The notes: generated by a model from the sequence alone, not told the origin. Shown: positions 28,327-37,827, numbered from the stretch's first letter. The stretch is DNA of 64,000 nucleotides from Streptomyces sporangiiformans (GCF_005768555.2 NZ_VCHX02000095.1:1-64000), one strand, 5' to 3'. A program made the numbers and translations.

Positions 28327-28857
28327 TCAGCCCGTGCGCACGACGAGCGCAGTCGCGATCGCCATCAGCCCCTCGTCACGCCCCGGAAAACCAAGCCCGT
28401 CAGTCGTAGCCCCGGAGACCGAGACAGGCGCCCCCACCACACCGGACAGAAGCGCCTGCGCCTCATCCCGACGCTTGCCGATCTTGGGCCGTGGCCCAAC
28501 GACCTGAACGGCGACGTTGCCAATCGTGAAACCCGCGTCACGCACGATGCGCACGGCCTCGGCAAGGAGCGTGACACCGGACGCACCGGCCCACTCGGGC
28601 CGCCCCGTACCGAAGTGCGCACCGAGATCCCCCAGCCCGGCCGCCGAGAACAGCGCATTGCACGCGGCGTGCGCGACGACGTCCGCGTCGGAGTGCCCGG
28701 CCAGCCCAGCCCCCTCGCCCTCCCATTTCAGCCCGGCGCACCACAACTCACGCCCTTCTTCGAAGGCGTGGATGTCGGTCCCGACGCCGACCTGCGGCAG
28801 CAGGACCTGCTGGGCAGACTCGGAGCTCTCGCTGCTCTCGGGACGCTCAGAAGCCAT
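28327..28857 (-). CDS. ispF: 2-C-methyl-D-erythritol 2,4-cyclodiphosphate synthase
   Basis: Protein of 176 aa. Metal-binding GVGTDIHAF and [11 protein letters not shown], plus [12 protein letters not shown] and the C-terminal [15 protein letters not shown] region. It catalyses the fifth step of the MEP isoprenoid pathway. The start overlaps the ispD stop by 11 bp, so the two consecutive-pathway genes are coupled. A Ser/Glu-rich leader of about 20 residues precedes the fold. Confidence 0.95.
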   Translation of the reverse strand: MASERPESSESSESAQQVLLPQVGVGTDIHAFEEGRELWCAGLKWEGEGAGLAGHSDADVVAHAACNALFSAAGLGDLGAHFGTGRPEWAGASGVTLLAEAVRIVRDAGFTIGNVAVQVVGPRPKIGKRRDEAQALLSGVVGAPVSVSGATTDGLGFPGRDEGLMAIATALVVRTG

Positions 28858-29602
28858 CGTTCGCCCTCCTCCGAGCCAGGACCGCCTCAGCGAGGACCAG
28901 GTCGAGCGGCCGGGTCACCTTGAACGCCTCCTCGTGCCCCGGCACGACCACGACCGGCTTGCCCACCTGCTCGACCATCCCGGCGTCGTCGGTGACAGCG
29001 TTCGTGACGGCCTCGTGGGCGTGCAGCAAGGTGTCCCGGTCGAAGCCCTGCGGCGTCTGCACGGCACGCAGCCGAGCCCGCTCGGGCGTCCCGACCACCG
29101 GCTCGGGCTCGAACGAGCCCTCGCCACGCGGCTCGACCTCCTTGACGGTGTCGGCGAGCGGCAGCGCCGGCACGACCGCCACGGCCCCGTCGCGTACCGC
29201 CTCGATGACCGCGTCGACCGTGTCGACGGGCACCAGCGGCCGGGCCGCGTCGTGCACGAGCACGATGTCGATGCCGGGCGGCAGCGCGTCGAGCCCGAGC
29301 TTCACGGACTCCTGGCGGGAGGCTCCACCGGGGACGACCAGGAAGTCGGTCCGCTCGGGCAGCGCGTGCGAGTCGAGGAGCGCCTTGACTTCGGCGGTGC
29401 CGTCGGGCGGAGCCGCGACGACGACCAAGGAGACGGCGCGGGACGCGGCCATGGCGCGCACCGCGTGGATGAGCATGGGAGTGCCGTTCAGCGCGCGAAG
29501 CGCTTTGGGGGCGCCCGGACCGAGGCGCACGCCTCGGCCGGCGGCCGGAATCACGGCCGCGGTACGGGCCCCCGAAGGCGAAGGGCGCGAATCGTCAGAC
29601 AT
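28847..29602 (-). CDS. ispD: 2-C-methyl-D-erythritol 4-phosphate cytidylyltransferase
   Basis: Protein of 251 aa. CTP-binding [20 protein letters not shown] near residue 15, [27 protein letters not shown] and [11 protein letters not shown] are the family hallmarks. It is the third MEP-pathway enzyme and transfers CMP to methylerythritol 4-phosphate. First gene of ispD-ispF; 298 bp separate it from the carD-family gene and should contain its promoter. Confidence 0.95.
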   Translation of the reverse strand: MSDDSRPSPSGARTAAVIPAAGRGVRLGPGAPKALRALNGTPMLIHAVRAMAASRAVSLVVVAAPPDGTAEVKALLDSHALPERTDFLVVPGGASRQESVKLGLDALPPGIDIVLVHDAARPLVPVDTVDAVIEAVRDGAVAVVPALPLADTVKEVEPRGEGSFEPEPVVGTPERARLRAVQTPQGFDRDTLLHAHEAVTNAVTDDAGMVEQVGKPVVVVPGHEEAFKVTRPLDLVLAEAVLARRRANDGF

Positions 29603-29900
29603 CGGTTCCTGTCAGGTTTGTGTGCTCGGCCGACATGGGTATGGCCACAGCGTGCCGGGCGCGACGCCTTGACCGGACCCTTCCGTGACATCTGGTCGAG
29701 CCAGCTGCCCGGGCCCGGCACGCCAAGTATCGGGGCCGGGAAACAAGTCGCAGCCTCCGACGTATGACCGTACGGTGTCCGGGTACGAACATGCCGCAGC
29801 GCCCGGCGACAGAAGTTACGTCATCGGGCACCGCGGCATTCAATTGCGCCGGACCGCTCGTTTCGCCCCTGGTCTGGAAGCGATCAGAGTGGGACGGGCG

Positions 29901-30383
29901 TCAGGACGCGAGGACCTCGTCGAGCAGAGCCTCGGCCTTGTCCTCGTTGGTGTTCTCCGCGAGCGCGAGCTCGCTCACCAGGATCTGCCGAGCCTTGGCG
30001 AGCATGCGCTTCTCACCGGCGGACAGCCCACGCTCGCGCTCACGACGCCACAGGTCGCGGACCACTTCCGCTACCTTGATGACATCGCCGGAGGCGAGCT
30101 TCTCGAGATTTGCCTTGTAACGACGCGACCAGTTCGTGGGCTCCTCGGCATACGGCGCGCGCAGCACCTCGAAGACCCGGTCCAGCCCGTCCTGACCGAC
30201 CACATCACGCACGCCGACGAACTCCGCATTGTCCGCTGGCACACGCACCGTCAGGTCGCCCTGGGCGACCTTCAGCACCAAGTAGGTCTTGTCCACGCCT
30301 TTGATCTGACGAGTTTCGATGGCCTCGATCAGCGCGGCCCCGTGATGGGGATAGACCACGGTGTCGCCAACCTTGAACGTCAT
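29901..30383 (-). CDS. CarD/CdnL-family RNA polymerase-binding regulator
   Basis: Protein of 160 aa, the standard CarD length. N-terminal Tudor-like RNAP beta-binding domain opens [20 protein letters not shown] (residues 1-60); helical C-terminal DNA-contacting domain follows ([32 protein letters not shown]). Stabilises open complexes, notably at rRNA and housekeeping promoters in actinobacteria. The location upstream of ispDF is the usual actinomycete arrangement. Strong GGAAGGGG ribosome site. Confidence 0.95.
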   Translation of the reverse strand: MTFKVGDTVVYPHHGAALIEAIETRQIKGVDKTYLVLKVAQGDLTVRVPADNAEFVGVRDVVGQDGLDRVFEVLRAPYAEEPTNWSRRYKANLEKLASGDVIKVAEVVRDLWRRERERGLSAGEKRMLAKARQILVSELALAENTNEDKAEALLDEVLAS

Positions 30384-31126
30384 GTGACAGGTACCCCTTC
30401 CGTGGCTATCCAGGGTAACACGAGAACCGCGTCTTCTGAATGGCGTTTTCGCAGGTCAGGGCATATCTCGGGGCTTGACAACCACAACAGGAACGTGCTG
30501 CGAGGGGGCCGCGGAGGGCGGTATTCGCAGGTCGGAGCGGTTCCTCGGGGGAGGTGAAACGCGCACGTTACAACACCTCGGAGACCCACTCACGTGGCTG
30601 AACGTCCGGATTTGTCGGCTTCCCAAGGCGAGACTTCCGCTACTCCGTTCGATCCTCGGAGTCGGGTACGAGACGAATCCGGAATTGATCACGGTGACCG
30701 AAGATCAATTCCCCGGACCCCCCATGCATTCCTTACGGGAAATCCGCAAGCTGGTGCGGGAGTTACTCATGGGTTCAGTGAGGCCCTTGGGGTTCATGTG
30801 GTTCATGAGCTTCTGGGCTTCTAGTGGTTCATGGGGTTCTCGGGTTCTCGGGTTCTCGGGTTCTCGGGTTCACGAGGTTCTCGGGGTTGTTGTCGAGGTT
30901 CCCGGCTCTTATGGAATGGGCTGTGGGCTCCCCCTGCCCGCGAGGGCAGTCACAGAGGGCACGGTCCCGGCGCACGGGGCCGTCAGGCGCCGGTCAGGCC
31001 CTAGAGGCGGGTCGGGTGCGGTGGCCCGGGAACGGGTCGGTAGCCTAAGGCCGCTGACAGACACCGAGGGTGGCTTTAATAGGGAAGCCGCTCTGCTTCG
31101 CCCACGTTCAAGGAGTTGCCGCCGCC
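30384..31126. other. long divergent intergenic region upstream of carD-family and lipoprotein genes
   Basis: 743 bp with no supported gene. It should hold the carD promoter at the left and the lipoprotein promoter at the right. The middle has an 8-bp repeat array (30771-30896). No tRNA or riboswitch fold is apparent. Confidence 0.5.
30771..30896. repeat. GGTTCTCG / GGTTCATG repeat array
   Basis: Short direct repeats: several GGTTCATG-like copies (30771-30836), then five perfect 8-bp GGTTCTCG-type units at about 30835-30872, then GGTTCACGAGGTTCTCGGGG. The 8-9 bp spacing differs from the 11-bp PHO box repeat despite the shared GTTCA. Confidence 0.75.
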
Positions 31127-31834
31127 GTGAGCAGCAGCCTTCGACGCGGCTCCCTCGCCGCCGCCGCCATCGCGTTCTCGATCGCCTCGCTCGCCGCGTG
31201 CGGCGCCGGCAGCAACGCCCAGACGCTGGAGATCAAGCCGGACAACGCCGCGACCAAGGTCGGCGACATCAAGATCCAGAACGCTGTGGTGATCACCCAG
31301 CCCGAGGCCGAGACGCCGGGCCCGGCCGTGGTCTCCGCGACGCTGTTCAACGGCGGCAACACCGCCCAGACCCTGGAATCGATCAAGGTGGACGGCGTCG
31401 CACGGCCCGCCACGATCAAGCCCGCGAAGGGCTCCGGCTCGCTGACCATCCCGGCCGGCGGCTCAGTGATCCTCGGCGGCAAGGGCAACGCCTCCGCCGT
31501 GCTGGCCGAGGGCGAGGCGCTCGAGAACGGCAATGCGCAGCCGGTCACCTTCATCTTCAGCAAGACCGGTGACGTGAAGCTGGAAGCGTTCGTCGTCCCG
31601 TCCGAGGGCTACTTCTCCCAGTGGGGCCCGAGCGAGACTCCGGCGGCGCCGGGCAGCGGGACGTCCAAGAGCCCGACCCCCTCCGGATCGCCGTCGGGAT
31701 CCCCCTCGGGCTCGACGTCCGAGCCGGGCTCGGGCCAGGCGGAACAGGGCGAGGGCGGCACCGGCGCCGGCGACACGGCGTCGTCGGGCGCGACTCCCAC
31801 GGCTCCCGGCGAGGACGCGGCCGCCGGGCACTGA
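31127..31834 (+). CDS. lipoprotein with DUF461-like copper-chaperone/PCuAC-like fold
   Basis: Protein of 235 aa. A lipoprotein signal (SSSLRRGSLAAAAIAFSIA, lipobox LAAC at about residues 22-25) is followed by a beta-rich domain (VGDIKIQNAVVITQPEAE, ATLFNGG, LEAFVVPSEG) and a Ser/Pro/Gly-rich tail. I chose GTG 31127 because AAGGAG lies 11 nt upstream and the signal peptide begins there. It is anchored outside the membrane. The gene precedes and converges on phoP, as in other Streptomyces. Biochemical role not established. Confidence 0.85.
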   Translation: MSSSLRRGSLAAAAIAFSIASLAACGAGSNAQTLEIKPDNAATKVGDIKIQNAVVITQPEAETPGPAVVSATLFNGGNTAQTLESIKVDGVARPATIKPAKGSGSLTIPAGGSVILGGKGNASAVLAEGEALENGNAQPVTFIFSKTGDVKLEAFVVPSEGYFSQWGPSETPAAPGSGTSKSPTPSGSPSGSPSGSTSEPGSGQAEQGEGGTGAGDTASSGATPTAPGEDAAAGH

Positions 31835-31886
31835 GCTCCGGCGCACGGCGACGGTTTTCCCGTACGCGGCGCTTCCCATACGTACG

Positions 31887-31920
31887 AAGGGCGGGACCCC
31901 TCTCCAGGGGTCCCGCCCTT
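31887..31920. terminator. bidirectional terminator
   Basis: 15-bp perfect stem AAGGGCGGGACCCCT / AGGGGTCCCGCCCTT with a 4-nt loop, between the lipoprotein gene and the end of phoP. Just right of it, 31930-32010 has GGATGGTGCGCCGGTGC-type tandem repeats. Confidence 0.92.
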
Positions 31921-32010
31921 CGGCACGTATGAGGTGCGGGTGGTGCGGCGGTGCGCCGGTTCGGATGGTGCGCCGGTGCGGATGGTGCGCCGGTGCTCCG
32001 GCGGGTCGGT

Positions 32011-32691
32011 CTACGGCTCGAACTTGTAGCCCAGCCCGCGCACCGTCACCAGATATCTGGGCGCCCCCGGGTCCGGCTCGATCTTCGCGCGCAGTCGCTT
32101 CACGTGGACGTCGAGCGTCTTCGTGTCGCCGACGTAGTCGGCGCCCCAGACGCGGTCGATGAGCTGCATGCGGGTGAGGACGCGGCCCGCGTTGCGCAGC
32201 AGCATCTCGAGGAGGTCGAACTCCTTGAGAGGGAGGTCGACCTTGGAGCCGGAGACGGTGACCACGTGGCGGTCGACGTCCATGCGTACCGGGCCCGCCT
32301 CCAGGGCGGCCGGGGTGACCTCCTCGGGCTCGCCGCGGCGGCGCAGGACGGCGCGGATGCGGGCGACCAGCTCACGCGAGGAGAAGGGTTTGGTCACATA
32401 GTCGTCGGCTCCTATTTCCAGGCCGACGACCTTGTCGATCTCGCTGTCCTTGGCGGTGACCATGATCACCGGGACGTTGGAACGGCCCCTCAGCTGGCGG
32501 CACACCTCGGTGCCGGGCAGGCCGGGCAGCATCAGATCGAGCAGGACGAGGTCGGCGCCGTTGCGCTCGAACTCGTCGAGACCATCGGGTCCGGTGGTCG
32601 CGATGGCGACCTCGAAGCCCTCCTTGCGGAGCATGTAGGACAGAGCGTCGCTGAAGGACTCCTCGTCCTCGACGACGAGCACTCGGGTCAC
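32011..32691 (-). CDS. phoP: phosphate response regulator PhoP
   Basis: OmpR-family response regulator, 226 aa. Receiver domain opens TRVLVVEDEESFSDALSYM with the phospho-Asp in VLLDLMLPGLPG; the winged-helix effector ends MQLIDRVWGADYVGDTKTLD...RGLGYKFEP. It binds PHO boxes (11-bp direct repeats) and controls phosphate starvation and, in Streptomyces, antibiotic genes. GTG start after GGAGGT; its GTGA overlaps the phoR stop, so the genes are coupled. Confidence 0.95.
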   Translation of the reverse strand: MTRVLVVEDEESFSDALSYMLRKEGFEVAIATTGPDGLDEFERNGADLVLLDLMLPGLPGTEVCRQLRGRSNVPVIMVTAKDSEIDKVVGLEIGADDYVTKPFSSRELVARIRAVLRRRGEPEEVTPAALEAGPVRMDVDRHVVTVSGSKVDLPLKEFDLLEMLLRNAGRVLTRMQLIDRVWGADYVGDTKTLDVHVKRLRAKIEPDPGAPRYLVTVRGLGYKFEP

Positions 32692-34055
32692 GGAAGGACC
32701 TCCGGGGAATACGGTTCGTACGCGGATGAGACGGTGGTCGTCCCGTCGGGACGCCCGGCGTCGACGCCTTCGTCGAGGTCGGACACTTGATCTGGTGTGT
32801 GATCGGAGTCGTACTCCGGCGTGCGGTCGGACTCGTTGTCCGGTGCGTGGCCGGACTCGTCGTCCCGCGTGGTGCCGGACGAGCGGTCGGCCGAGCGGGT
32901 GCGGGCCGCGCCCGCCTCCGGCAGCCGCAGGGTGAAGGTGGAGCCCTGTCCCTCGGAGCTCCACACCGTAACCTCCCCGCCGTGCGAGGCGGCCACGTGC
33001 TTGACTATCGCGAGCCCCAGGCCGGTGCCTCCGGTGGCACGGGAGCGGGCCGGGTCGACGCGGTAGAAGCGCTCGAAGATGCGCTCCCGGTCCTTCTCGG
33101 AGATGCCGATGCCCTGATCGGTGACGGCGACCTCGATGAGGTCGCCGCCGGGCACGGTCACCCGACGTGCGGCTATCCCCACCCGCGTACGGGCGGGCGA
33201 GTAGTTCACCGCGTTCTCGACGAGGTTGCCGAGGGCTGCGGCCAGCTGGCCGCGGTTGCCCCAGACGCGCAGGTCGGCAGTGCCGCCGGCGGCCATCGTG
33301 ATCTGTTTCGTGCCTGCCTGGTGGCGGCAGCGGTCGATCGCCTCGGCGACCAGTTCGTCCACCCGGATCGGCTCGGCGTCCTCCAGCGGGTCGTCGTTCT
33401 GGACCCGGGAGAGGTCGATCAGCTCCTGGACGAGGCTGGTGAGGCGGGTGGCCTCGATCTGCATGCGTCCGGCGAAGCGCTCCACCGCCTCCGGGTCGTC
33501 GGAGGCGTCCATGACCGCCTCGGAGAGCAGGGAGAGCGCGCCGACGGGGGTCTTGAGCTCGTGGCTGACGTTCGCGACGAAGTCGCGTCGTACGGCCTCG
33601 ATACGACGGGCCTCGGTGAGGTCCTCGACGAGGAGGAGCACGAGCCGGGAGCCCAGCGGAGCGACGCGCGCGGACACGGCGAGGGCCTCACCGCGGCCCG
33701 TGCCCCGCCGGGGCAGGTCCAGCTCGACCTGCCGTATCTCGCCGTCGCGCCGGGTGTCGCGGGCCATCTGCCGCATCGGTTCGACGGCCAGTTTCCCGCC
33801 ACGGACAAGACCGAGGGCGTACGCCGCCGAGCTGGCCTTGACCACGGCGTCGGACTCGTCGAGCACGACGGCGGAGGAACGGAGGACGGACAGGACCGTG
33901 TCCACGCCTGGCGGAAGCACCGGGTCCGTGTGCAGGGAGGTGCGGGTGGGGCGCTTCTGTTCGCGCTCGCTCCAGCGGAACGCCAGCATGGCGATCACAC
34001 CGGTGAGCACACCGGCGATCGCTGCCGCTGCGGCGACCGCCGCGTTCACGTCCAT
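32688..34055 (-). CDS. phoR: phosphate sensor histidine kinase PhoR
   Basis: Protein of 455 aa. One N-terminal membrane helix (VAAAAAIAGVLTGVIAMLAF), a PAS-like linker, HisKA with VSHELKTPVGALSLL, and HATPase with NLVENAVNYSP, VTDQGIGI and GTGLGLAIVKH. A long disordered, Asp/Ser-rich tail (about 395-455) is odd and contains DRTPEYDSDHTPD-type repeats. The start ATG at 34053-34055 opens MDVNAAVAAAA. Phosphorylates PhoP when phosphate is scarce. Confidence 0.95.
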   Translation of the reverse strand: MDVNAAVAAAAAIAGVLTGVIAMLAFRWSEREQKRPTRTSLHTDPVLPPGVDTVLSVLRSSAVVLDESDAVVKASSAAYALGLVRGGKLAVEPMRQMARDTRRDGEIRQVELDLPRRGTGRGEALAVSARVAPLGSRLVLLLVEDLTEARRIEAVRRDFVANVSHELKTPVGALSLLSEAVMDASDDPEAVERFAGRMQIEATRLTSLVQELIDLSRVQNDDPLEDAEPIRVDELVAEAIDRCRHQAGTKQITMAAGGTADLRVWGNRGQLAAALGNLVENAVNYSPARTRVGIAARRVTVPGGDLIEVAVTDQGIGISEKDRERIFERFYRVDPARSRATGGTGLGLAIVKHVAASHGGEVTVWSSEGQGSTFTLRLPEAGAARTRSADRSSGTTRDDESGHAPDNESDRTPEYDSDHTPDQVSDLDEGVDAGRPDGTTTVSSAYEPYSPEVLP

Positions 34056-34120
34056 GGCACCAAGGTTAGGCGGCCCGTACGCCCCGCTCACAGCGGTCGG
34101 AGGGTCGACTCGAACACTCG

Positions 34121-34250
34121 TCGCCCAGAGTTCACCCTGGAGATGAGGCTGGTTCACTTCGTCCGGGTGACTTCGAAGGAGATCACGCCGGAGAGAGGGT
34201 ACGTCGTCGCCCAGAGTTCACCTTGGGGCCAAGGATGGTTCATTTGGGGT
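34121..34250. promoter_or_regulatory. PHO boxes in the phoU / phoR-phoP divergent promoter
   Basis: GTTCA-headed 11-mers at 34131 (GTTCACCCTGG), 34153 (GTTCACTTCGT), 34217 (GTTCACCTTGG) and 34239 (GTTCATTTGGG). Each pair is 22 bp apart, the spacing of two PHO-box units. The two pairs sit in an imperfect duplication: GTCGCCCAGAGTTCACC occurs at 34121 and 34207. PhoP is expected to bind here and drive both phoU and phoRP. Confidence 0.88.
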
Positions 34251-34342
34251 GGCGGAAACGGACGCGTTCGGCGCGGACCGTGGGAGCGTGGGGTTCACGA
34301 GCCCCCCGAACCCCCGAAGCAGACGTAGAGAGGGACATCCTG

Positions 34343-35020
34343 ATGCGCGACGCGTACCACGAGGAACTTGACTCGATCGGCGAGGGCCTGGTCGAGATGG
34401 CCCGGCTGGTCGGGTCGGCGATCGGTCGCGCCACGACGGCGATCCTCGACTCCGATCTGAAGCTGGCGGAGAGCGTGATCGCGGGCGACCAGAAGGTCGA
34501 CGATCTCCAGCACGACCTCGAGGCGCGGGCGATAGCTCTCCTGGCCCGGCAGCAGCCGGTGGCGACGGATCTGCGGATCGTCGTCACGTCGCTGCGTATG
34601 TCCGCCGACCTGGAGCGCTCCGGCGACCTCGCCCAGCACGTGGCGAAGCTCGCCCGCCTCCGTTTCCCGGAGCGTGCGGTTCCGCACGACCTGCACGCCA
34701 CGATCCTGGAGATGGGCCAGCTCGCGCAGCGCCTGATGGCGAAGGCGGCGGAGGTCATCATCACGAAGGACGTCGACCTGGCGCTGCAGCTGGAGCAGGA
34801 CGACGACGCCATGGACCTCCTGCACCGCACCCTCTTCCAGCACCTCATGGACGACCGCTGGAAGCACGGCATCGAGACGGCCGTGGACGTGACCCTGCTG
34901 GGTCGCTACTACGAGCGCTACGCGGACCACGCGGTGTCGGTGGCGAACCGTGTGGTGTACCTGGTGACGGGCGAGCACGCTGATGGGGGCCAGACCACCC
35001 CGGTGGCGGAGGAGGCGTAA
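34343..35020 (+). CDS. phoU: phosphate signalling regulator PhoU
   Basis: All-helical protein of 225 aa with two PhoU repeats (about 10-95 and 115-200; metal-site helices ADLERSGDLAQHVAKLAR and YYERYADHAVSVANRVV). Dampens PhoR/PhoP signalling and links it to phosphate transport. The family is cytoplasmic, bound to the inner membrane complex. ATG preceded by AGAGAGGGAC. The PHO boxes lie directly upstream; the next gene on the strand encodes a metallothionein-like peptide. Confidence 0.95.
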   Translation: MRDAYHEELDSIGEGLVEMARLVGSAIGRATTAILDSDLKLAESVIAGDQKVDDLQHDLEARAIALLARQQPVATDLRIVVTSLRMSADLERSGDLAQHVAKLARLRFPERAVPHDLHATILEMGQLAQRLMAKAAEVIITKDVDLALQLEQDDDAMDLLHRTLFQHLMDDRWKHGIETAVDVTLLGRYYERYADHAVSVANRVVYLVTGEHADGGQTTPVAEEA

Positions 35021-35179
35021 CGCTCCACGTGCGGGCGGGGTGCGGCTCGGGCGCGGCTCGGGCGTGACTCGGGCGCGGCCCCGGGTTTCGGCAGGCCGGC
35101 AAGCCTCAATGCGCCGTTGATGCGCCTGACGGCGCGGGCATGCAATGGGCGACAGGCACCAGCCTTCGAGGAGGGACCC

Positions 35180-35332
35180 ATGGCCGAATCCCCCGCCACA
35201 CCCGACCCCACCCAGGAGCGCGAGACCCAGCAGCCCGCCGAGATCAAGAGCCTCCCGCTCGTCGGCGCCTGCGGCTGCGGCTCGGGCTGCGGCTGCGGCT
35301 GCCAGTCCGGCAACCCCTGCCAGTGCGGCTGA
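35180..35332 (+). CDS. mtpA: small cysteine-rich metallothionein-like protein
   Basis: Protein of 50 aa. A hydrophilic N-terminal half (30 residues) is followed by a Cys/Gly cluster: eight cysteines in the last 22 residues, arranged CGCGSGCGCGC and then C...CQC. It probably chelates zinc, copper or cadmium. In S. coelicolor a metallothionein gene (mtpA) is linked to phoU, and the layout here matches. GAGGAGGGA before the ATG. Too short for most gene finders. Confidence 0.8.
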   Translation: MAESPATPDPTQERETQQPAEIKSLPLVGACGCGSGCGCGCQSGNPCQCG

Positions 35333-35371
35333 GCGATCCGTACGTTCGCGCACCCGCATACACGTACGCAT

Positions 35372-35408
35372 ACGCGTGGGCCCCGTCCTGCAGACGGGGC
35401 CCACGCGT
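35372..35408. terminator. terminator after phoU-mtpA
   Basis: 16-bp perfect stem ACGCGTGGGCCCCGTC / GACGGGGCCCACGCGT, 5-nt loop. The right arm is duplicated (a 20-bp direct repeat 35393-35432), which could form an alternative stem. Lies between converging mtpA and the ABC permease gene. Confidence 0.9.
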
Positions 35409-35446
35409 GTGAGACGGGGCCCACGCGTGTGAGGGGAACGCCGGAA

Positions 35447-36460
35447 TCAGCGTGTGCCGCCTCTGCGGAAGACCTTGTCGACGCCGACCGCGACGATGAC
35501 GAGGGTCCCGGTCGCGACGTCCTGGTAGAGGCTGTCGATACCCGCCTGGGTGAGGCCGGAGCGGAGCACGGTGACGATGAGCGTTCCGATGAGCACTCCG
35601 GCGACGCTTCCCCGGCCGCCGAAGAGGCTGGTCCCGCCGATGACGACGGCGGTGATGCTCTCCAGGTTCGCCGTCTGGTAGGCGTTGGGGTCGGCGTTGG
35701 GGATTCGGCCGAGGGCCTGCCAGGCGGCGACGCCGTAGAGGAGACCGGCGGTGATGTAGACCGACAGGACTGTGCGCGGCACGTTGATGCCGGTCAGGCG
35801 GGCGGACTCGGGTGCGTTGCCGACGGCGTAGATGTGCCGGCCCCAGGCCGTCTTGGTGAGCACGTACCAGAAGAACGCGTACAGCCCCACGAGCAGGAAC
35901 GTTCCCCAGGTGACGAGGACGCCGCCGAGGTCGACGCCGTTCCCCCAGAAGACCAGCAGATCATTGGTCACCGGATAGCTGCGGGAGTCGGAGTAGAGCC
36001 TGCTCACGGCGTAGATGACGCTCAGGGCCCCCAGGGTCACGATGAAAGGGGGCAGGCCCAGCCGGGCCACGAGCAGGCCGTTGACGAGCCCGAGGAAAGT
36101 CGCCACGGCCAGGCCGATCAGCAGCGCCCCCGCGGCGTTGCTCCCCTCGAAGACGAGCTTGGCCATGACGATCGTGCCGAGGACCGCGATGGCCCCGTTC
36201 GCCAGGTCGATGCCCGCGGTGAGGATGATCAGGGACTGCCCCAGTGCCAGCGTGCCGATCACGATGGACTGCTGCAGCACCACTGAGAGGTTCTCCGGTG
36301 CCAGGAACGTGTCCGTCGTGACCGAGAAGACCAGTACGGCGACGGCCAGAGCCGCGAGCGGACCGATGGTCGGCGTGCGCAGCGCGTACCGCAGCGTGTC
36401 CCGCAGCGCGGTGCCCGGCTCGCTTTCGGCGGCGGGACGGGTGGTGCCGGGAGATCGCAT
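35447..36460 (-). CDS. sugar ABC transporter permease, RbsC family
   Basis: Protein of 337 aa with about eight to ten hydrophobic segments (GPLAALAVAVLVFSV, LGQSLIILTAGIDLA, GLPPFIVTLGALSVIYAVSRLY and others). The BPD_transp_2 signature VIGGTSLFGGRGSVAGVLIGT near 280 is characteristic of ribose/fructose/xylose-type importers. Inner-membrane channel for a pentose or hexose; the sugar is not evident. It follows the binding-protein gene by about 40 bp (same operon), while the ATPase gene is divergent. Confidence 0.93.
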   Translation of the reverse strand: MRSPGTTRPAAESEPGTALRDTLRYALRTPTIGPLAALAVAVLVFSVTTDTFLAPENLSVVLQQSIVIGTLALGQSLIILTAGIDLANGAIAVLGTIVMAKLVFEGSNAAGALLIGLAVATFLGLVNGLLVARLGLPPFIVTLGALSVIYAVSRLYSDSRSYPVTNDLLVFWGNGVDLGGVLVTWGTFLLVGLYAFFWYVLTKTAWGRHIYAVGNAPESARLTGINVPRTVLSVYITAGLLYGVAAWQALGRIPNADPNAYQTANLESITAVVIGGTSLFGGRGSVAGVLIGTLIVTVLRSGLTQAGIDSLYQDVATGTLVIVAVGVDKVFRRGGTR

Positions 36461-36500
36461 GATCCGTTACTGATCCCTTCGCCCGGTCGGCGCCCGGAGG

Positions 36501-37541
36501 TCACCCCCAGCAGCGCTGGAGTCCCCAGTCCGTGTTCTGGGACGCCAGTCCCCGTACCGGCTTGTCCGTGATGAGTTCCGTGCCCGTGTCCGTGAAGCCG
36601 GACGGTTTCTTCCCGTTCCTGACGAAGTCGGTGACCGCGGCCACGCCCAGGTCGGCCATCCTGACCGGGAACTGCATGACGGTGGCCGCGTACTTGCCGG
36701 CTTTGACATCGCGCACGCCGTCGCATCCGCCGTCGATGGAGCCGATGGTCACCTGCCGGGCGAGGCCGCGTGCGGCGAGGGCCGTGTAGGCGCCGTCGGC
36801 CACCGGTTCGTTGATGGTGTAGACCGAGTTCACGTCGCTCGTACGCTGCAGCAGGTTCTCCATCGCGGCCTGCGCCCGATTGCGGTCGCCGTTGGTGATC
36901 GCCCGTCCGCGGATCTCCGGTGAGTCGTTCTTGATCCTGAAGCCGCTGAGGAAGCCGTCGTGGCGTTGCTGGCTGACCGTGGAGCCCTCCGTGCCGTCGA
37001 GCATGAACAGCTTGGGGTCCCGGTCGGCGAGCGCGGCCCTGACGTAGGCGCCCTGGAGGCGTCCGGCCTTGAAGTTGTCGGTCGCGTACGTGGCGTCCGC
37101 CGCGTCCTCCGGGTCCGTCGCGGTGTCCAGCGCGATCACCAGGATGCCCTGCCGGCGGGCCTCCGCGATGGCGCCCAGGATCCCCGTCGTGTTCGACGGT
37201 GTGATCAGGATTCCGTCCACGTGACGGGCGATGAGGCTCTCCATCGCGGCGACCTGGCCCTCGTTGTCGCCGTCGAACTTGCCGGACAGGGCAATGAGCT
37301 CGGCATTGTCCTCCTTCGCCGCGTCCGCGGCGGCCTTGCGCAGGGACACGAAGAACGGATTGGTCTCGGTCTTGGTCACCAGGCCGATCGTGACCTTCTG
37401 CGTCCCGTCGCCCCCTGTGGACTCCTGATTCCCGCCGCAGGCGGCGGCGCCGAGCAGCAATGTGCCCACCAGCAGGAGCGTCGCCCCCTGCCGGGGATGC
37501 CGTGGTCGGCTGCGCTTGCGGACGGTGTGGTGGTGTGCCAT
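36501..37541 (-). CDS. sugar-binding lipoprotein of ABC transporter
   Basis: Protein of 346 aa, periplasmic-binding-protein-like I type (ribose/fructose). Basic N-terminus, hydrophobic LLLVGTLLLGAAAC with lipobox cysteine near 31, then VTIGLVTKTETNPFF, ALDTATDPEDAADA and a C-terminal lobe. Lipid-anchored outside the membrane, it captures the sugar for the permease. I prefer the ATG three codons inside the longest frame because GGAGGAGG lies at proper distance. Confidence 0.93.
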   Translation of the reverse strand: MAHHHTVRKRSRPRHPRQGATLLLVGTLLLGAAACGGNQESTGGDGTQKVTIGLVTKTETNPFFVSLRKAAADAAKEDNAELIALSGKFDGDNEGQVAAMESLIARHVDGILITPSNTTGILGAIAEARRQGILVIALDTATDPEDAADATYATDNFKAGRLQGAYVRAALADRDPKLFMLDGTEGSTVSQQRHDGFLSGFRIKNDSPEIRGRAITNGDRNRAQAAMENLLQRTSDVNSVYTINEPVADGAYTALAARGLARQVTIGSIDGGCDGVRDVKAGKYAATVMQFPVRMADLGVAAVTDFVRNGKKPSGFTDTGTELITDKPVRGLASQNTDWGLQRCWG

Positions 37542-37827
37542 CGGTGACACCCTCCTCCGGCCGGGGCCAGCGTCGCGGGACCCCTACATCTACACCGTGT
37601 GTGTCCAGGTTGTTAGCAAATATCGCACTGTGCCACTTCGATCCACTCTTCGGCGGCTGGAGGGTTTCGTGCGCTCTTAGTTGCGTATGTCCCGATTGAG
37701 ACGAAAGATTGTGATCGGAACAGGGAGAGCCCTGGCTCTGTCGAGGGGTGGCCGGACTCACCCGAGGTCGGGGCTGCACCGAGGCCACGCGGCGTCACCA
37801 CGGTCGCGCGGAGAAGGTGAGGTTCGC

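Noticed and set aside
30771..30896. GTTCA-rich repeats as PHO boxes
   Set aside because: The unit is 8-9 bp, not 11 bp, and no pair has the 22-bp spacing found in the phoU region.
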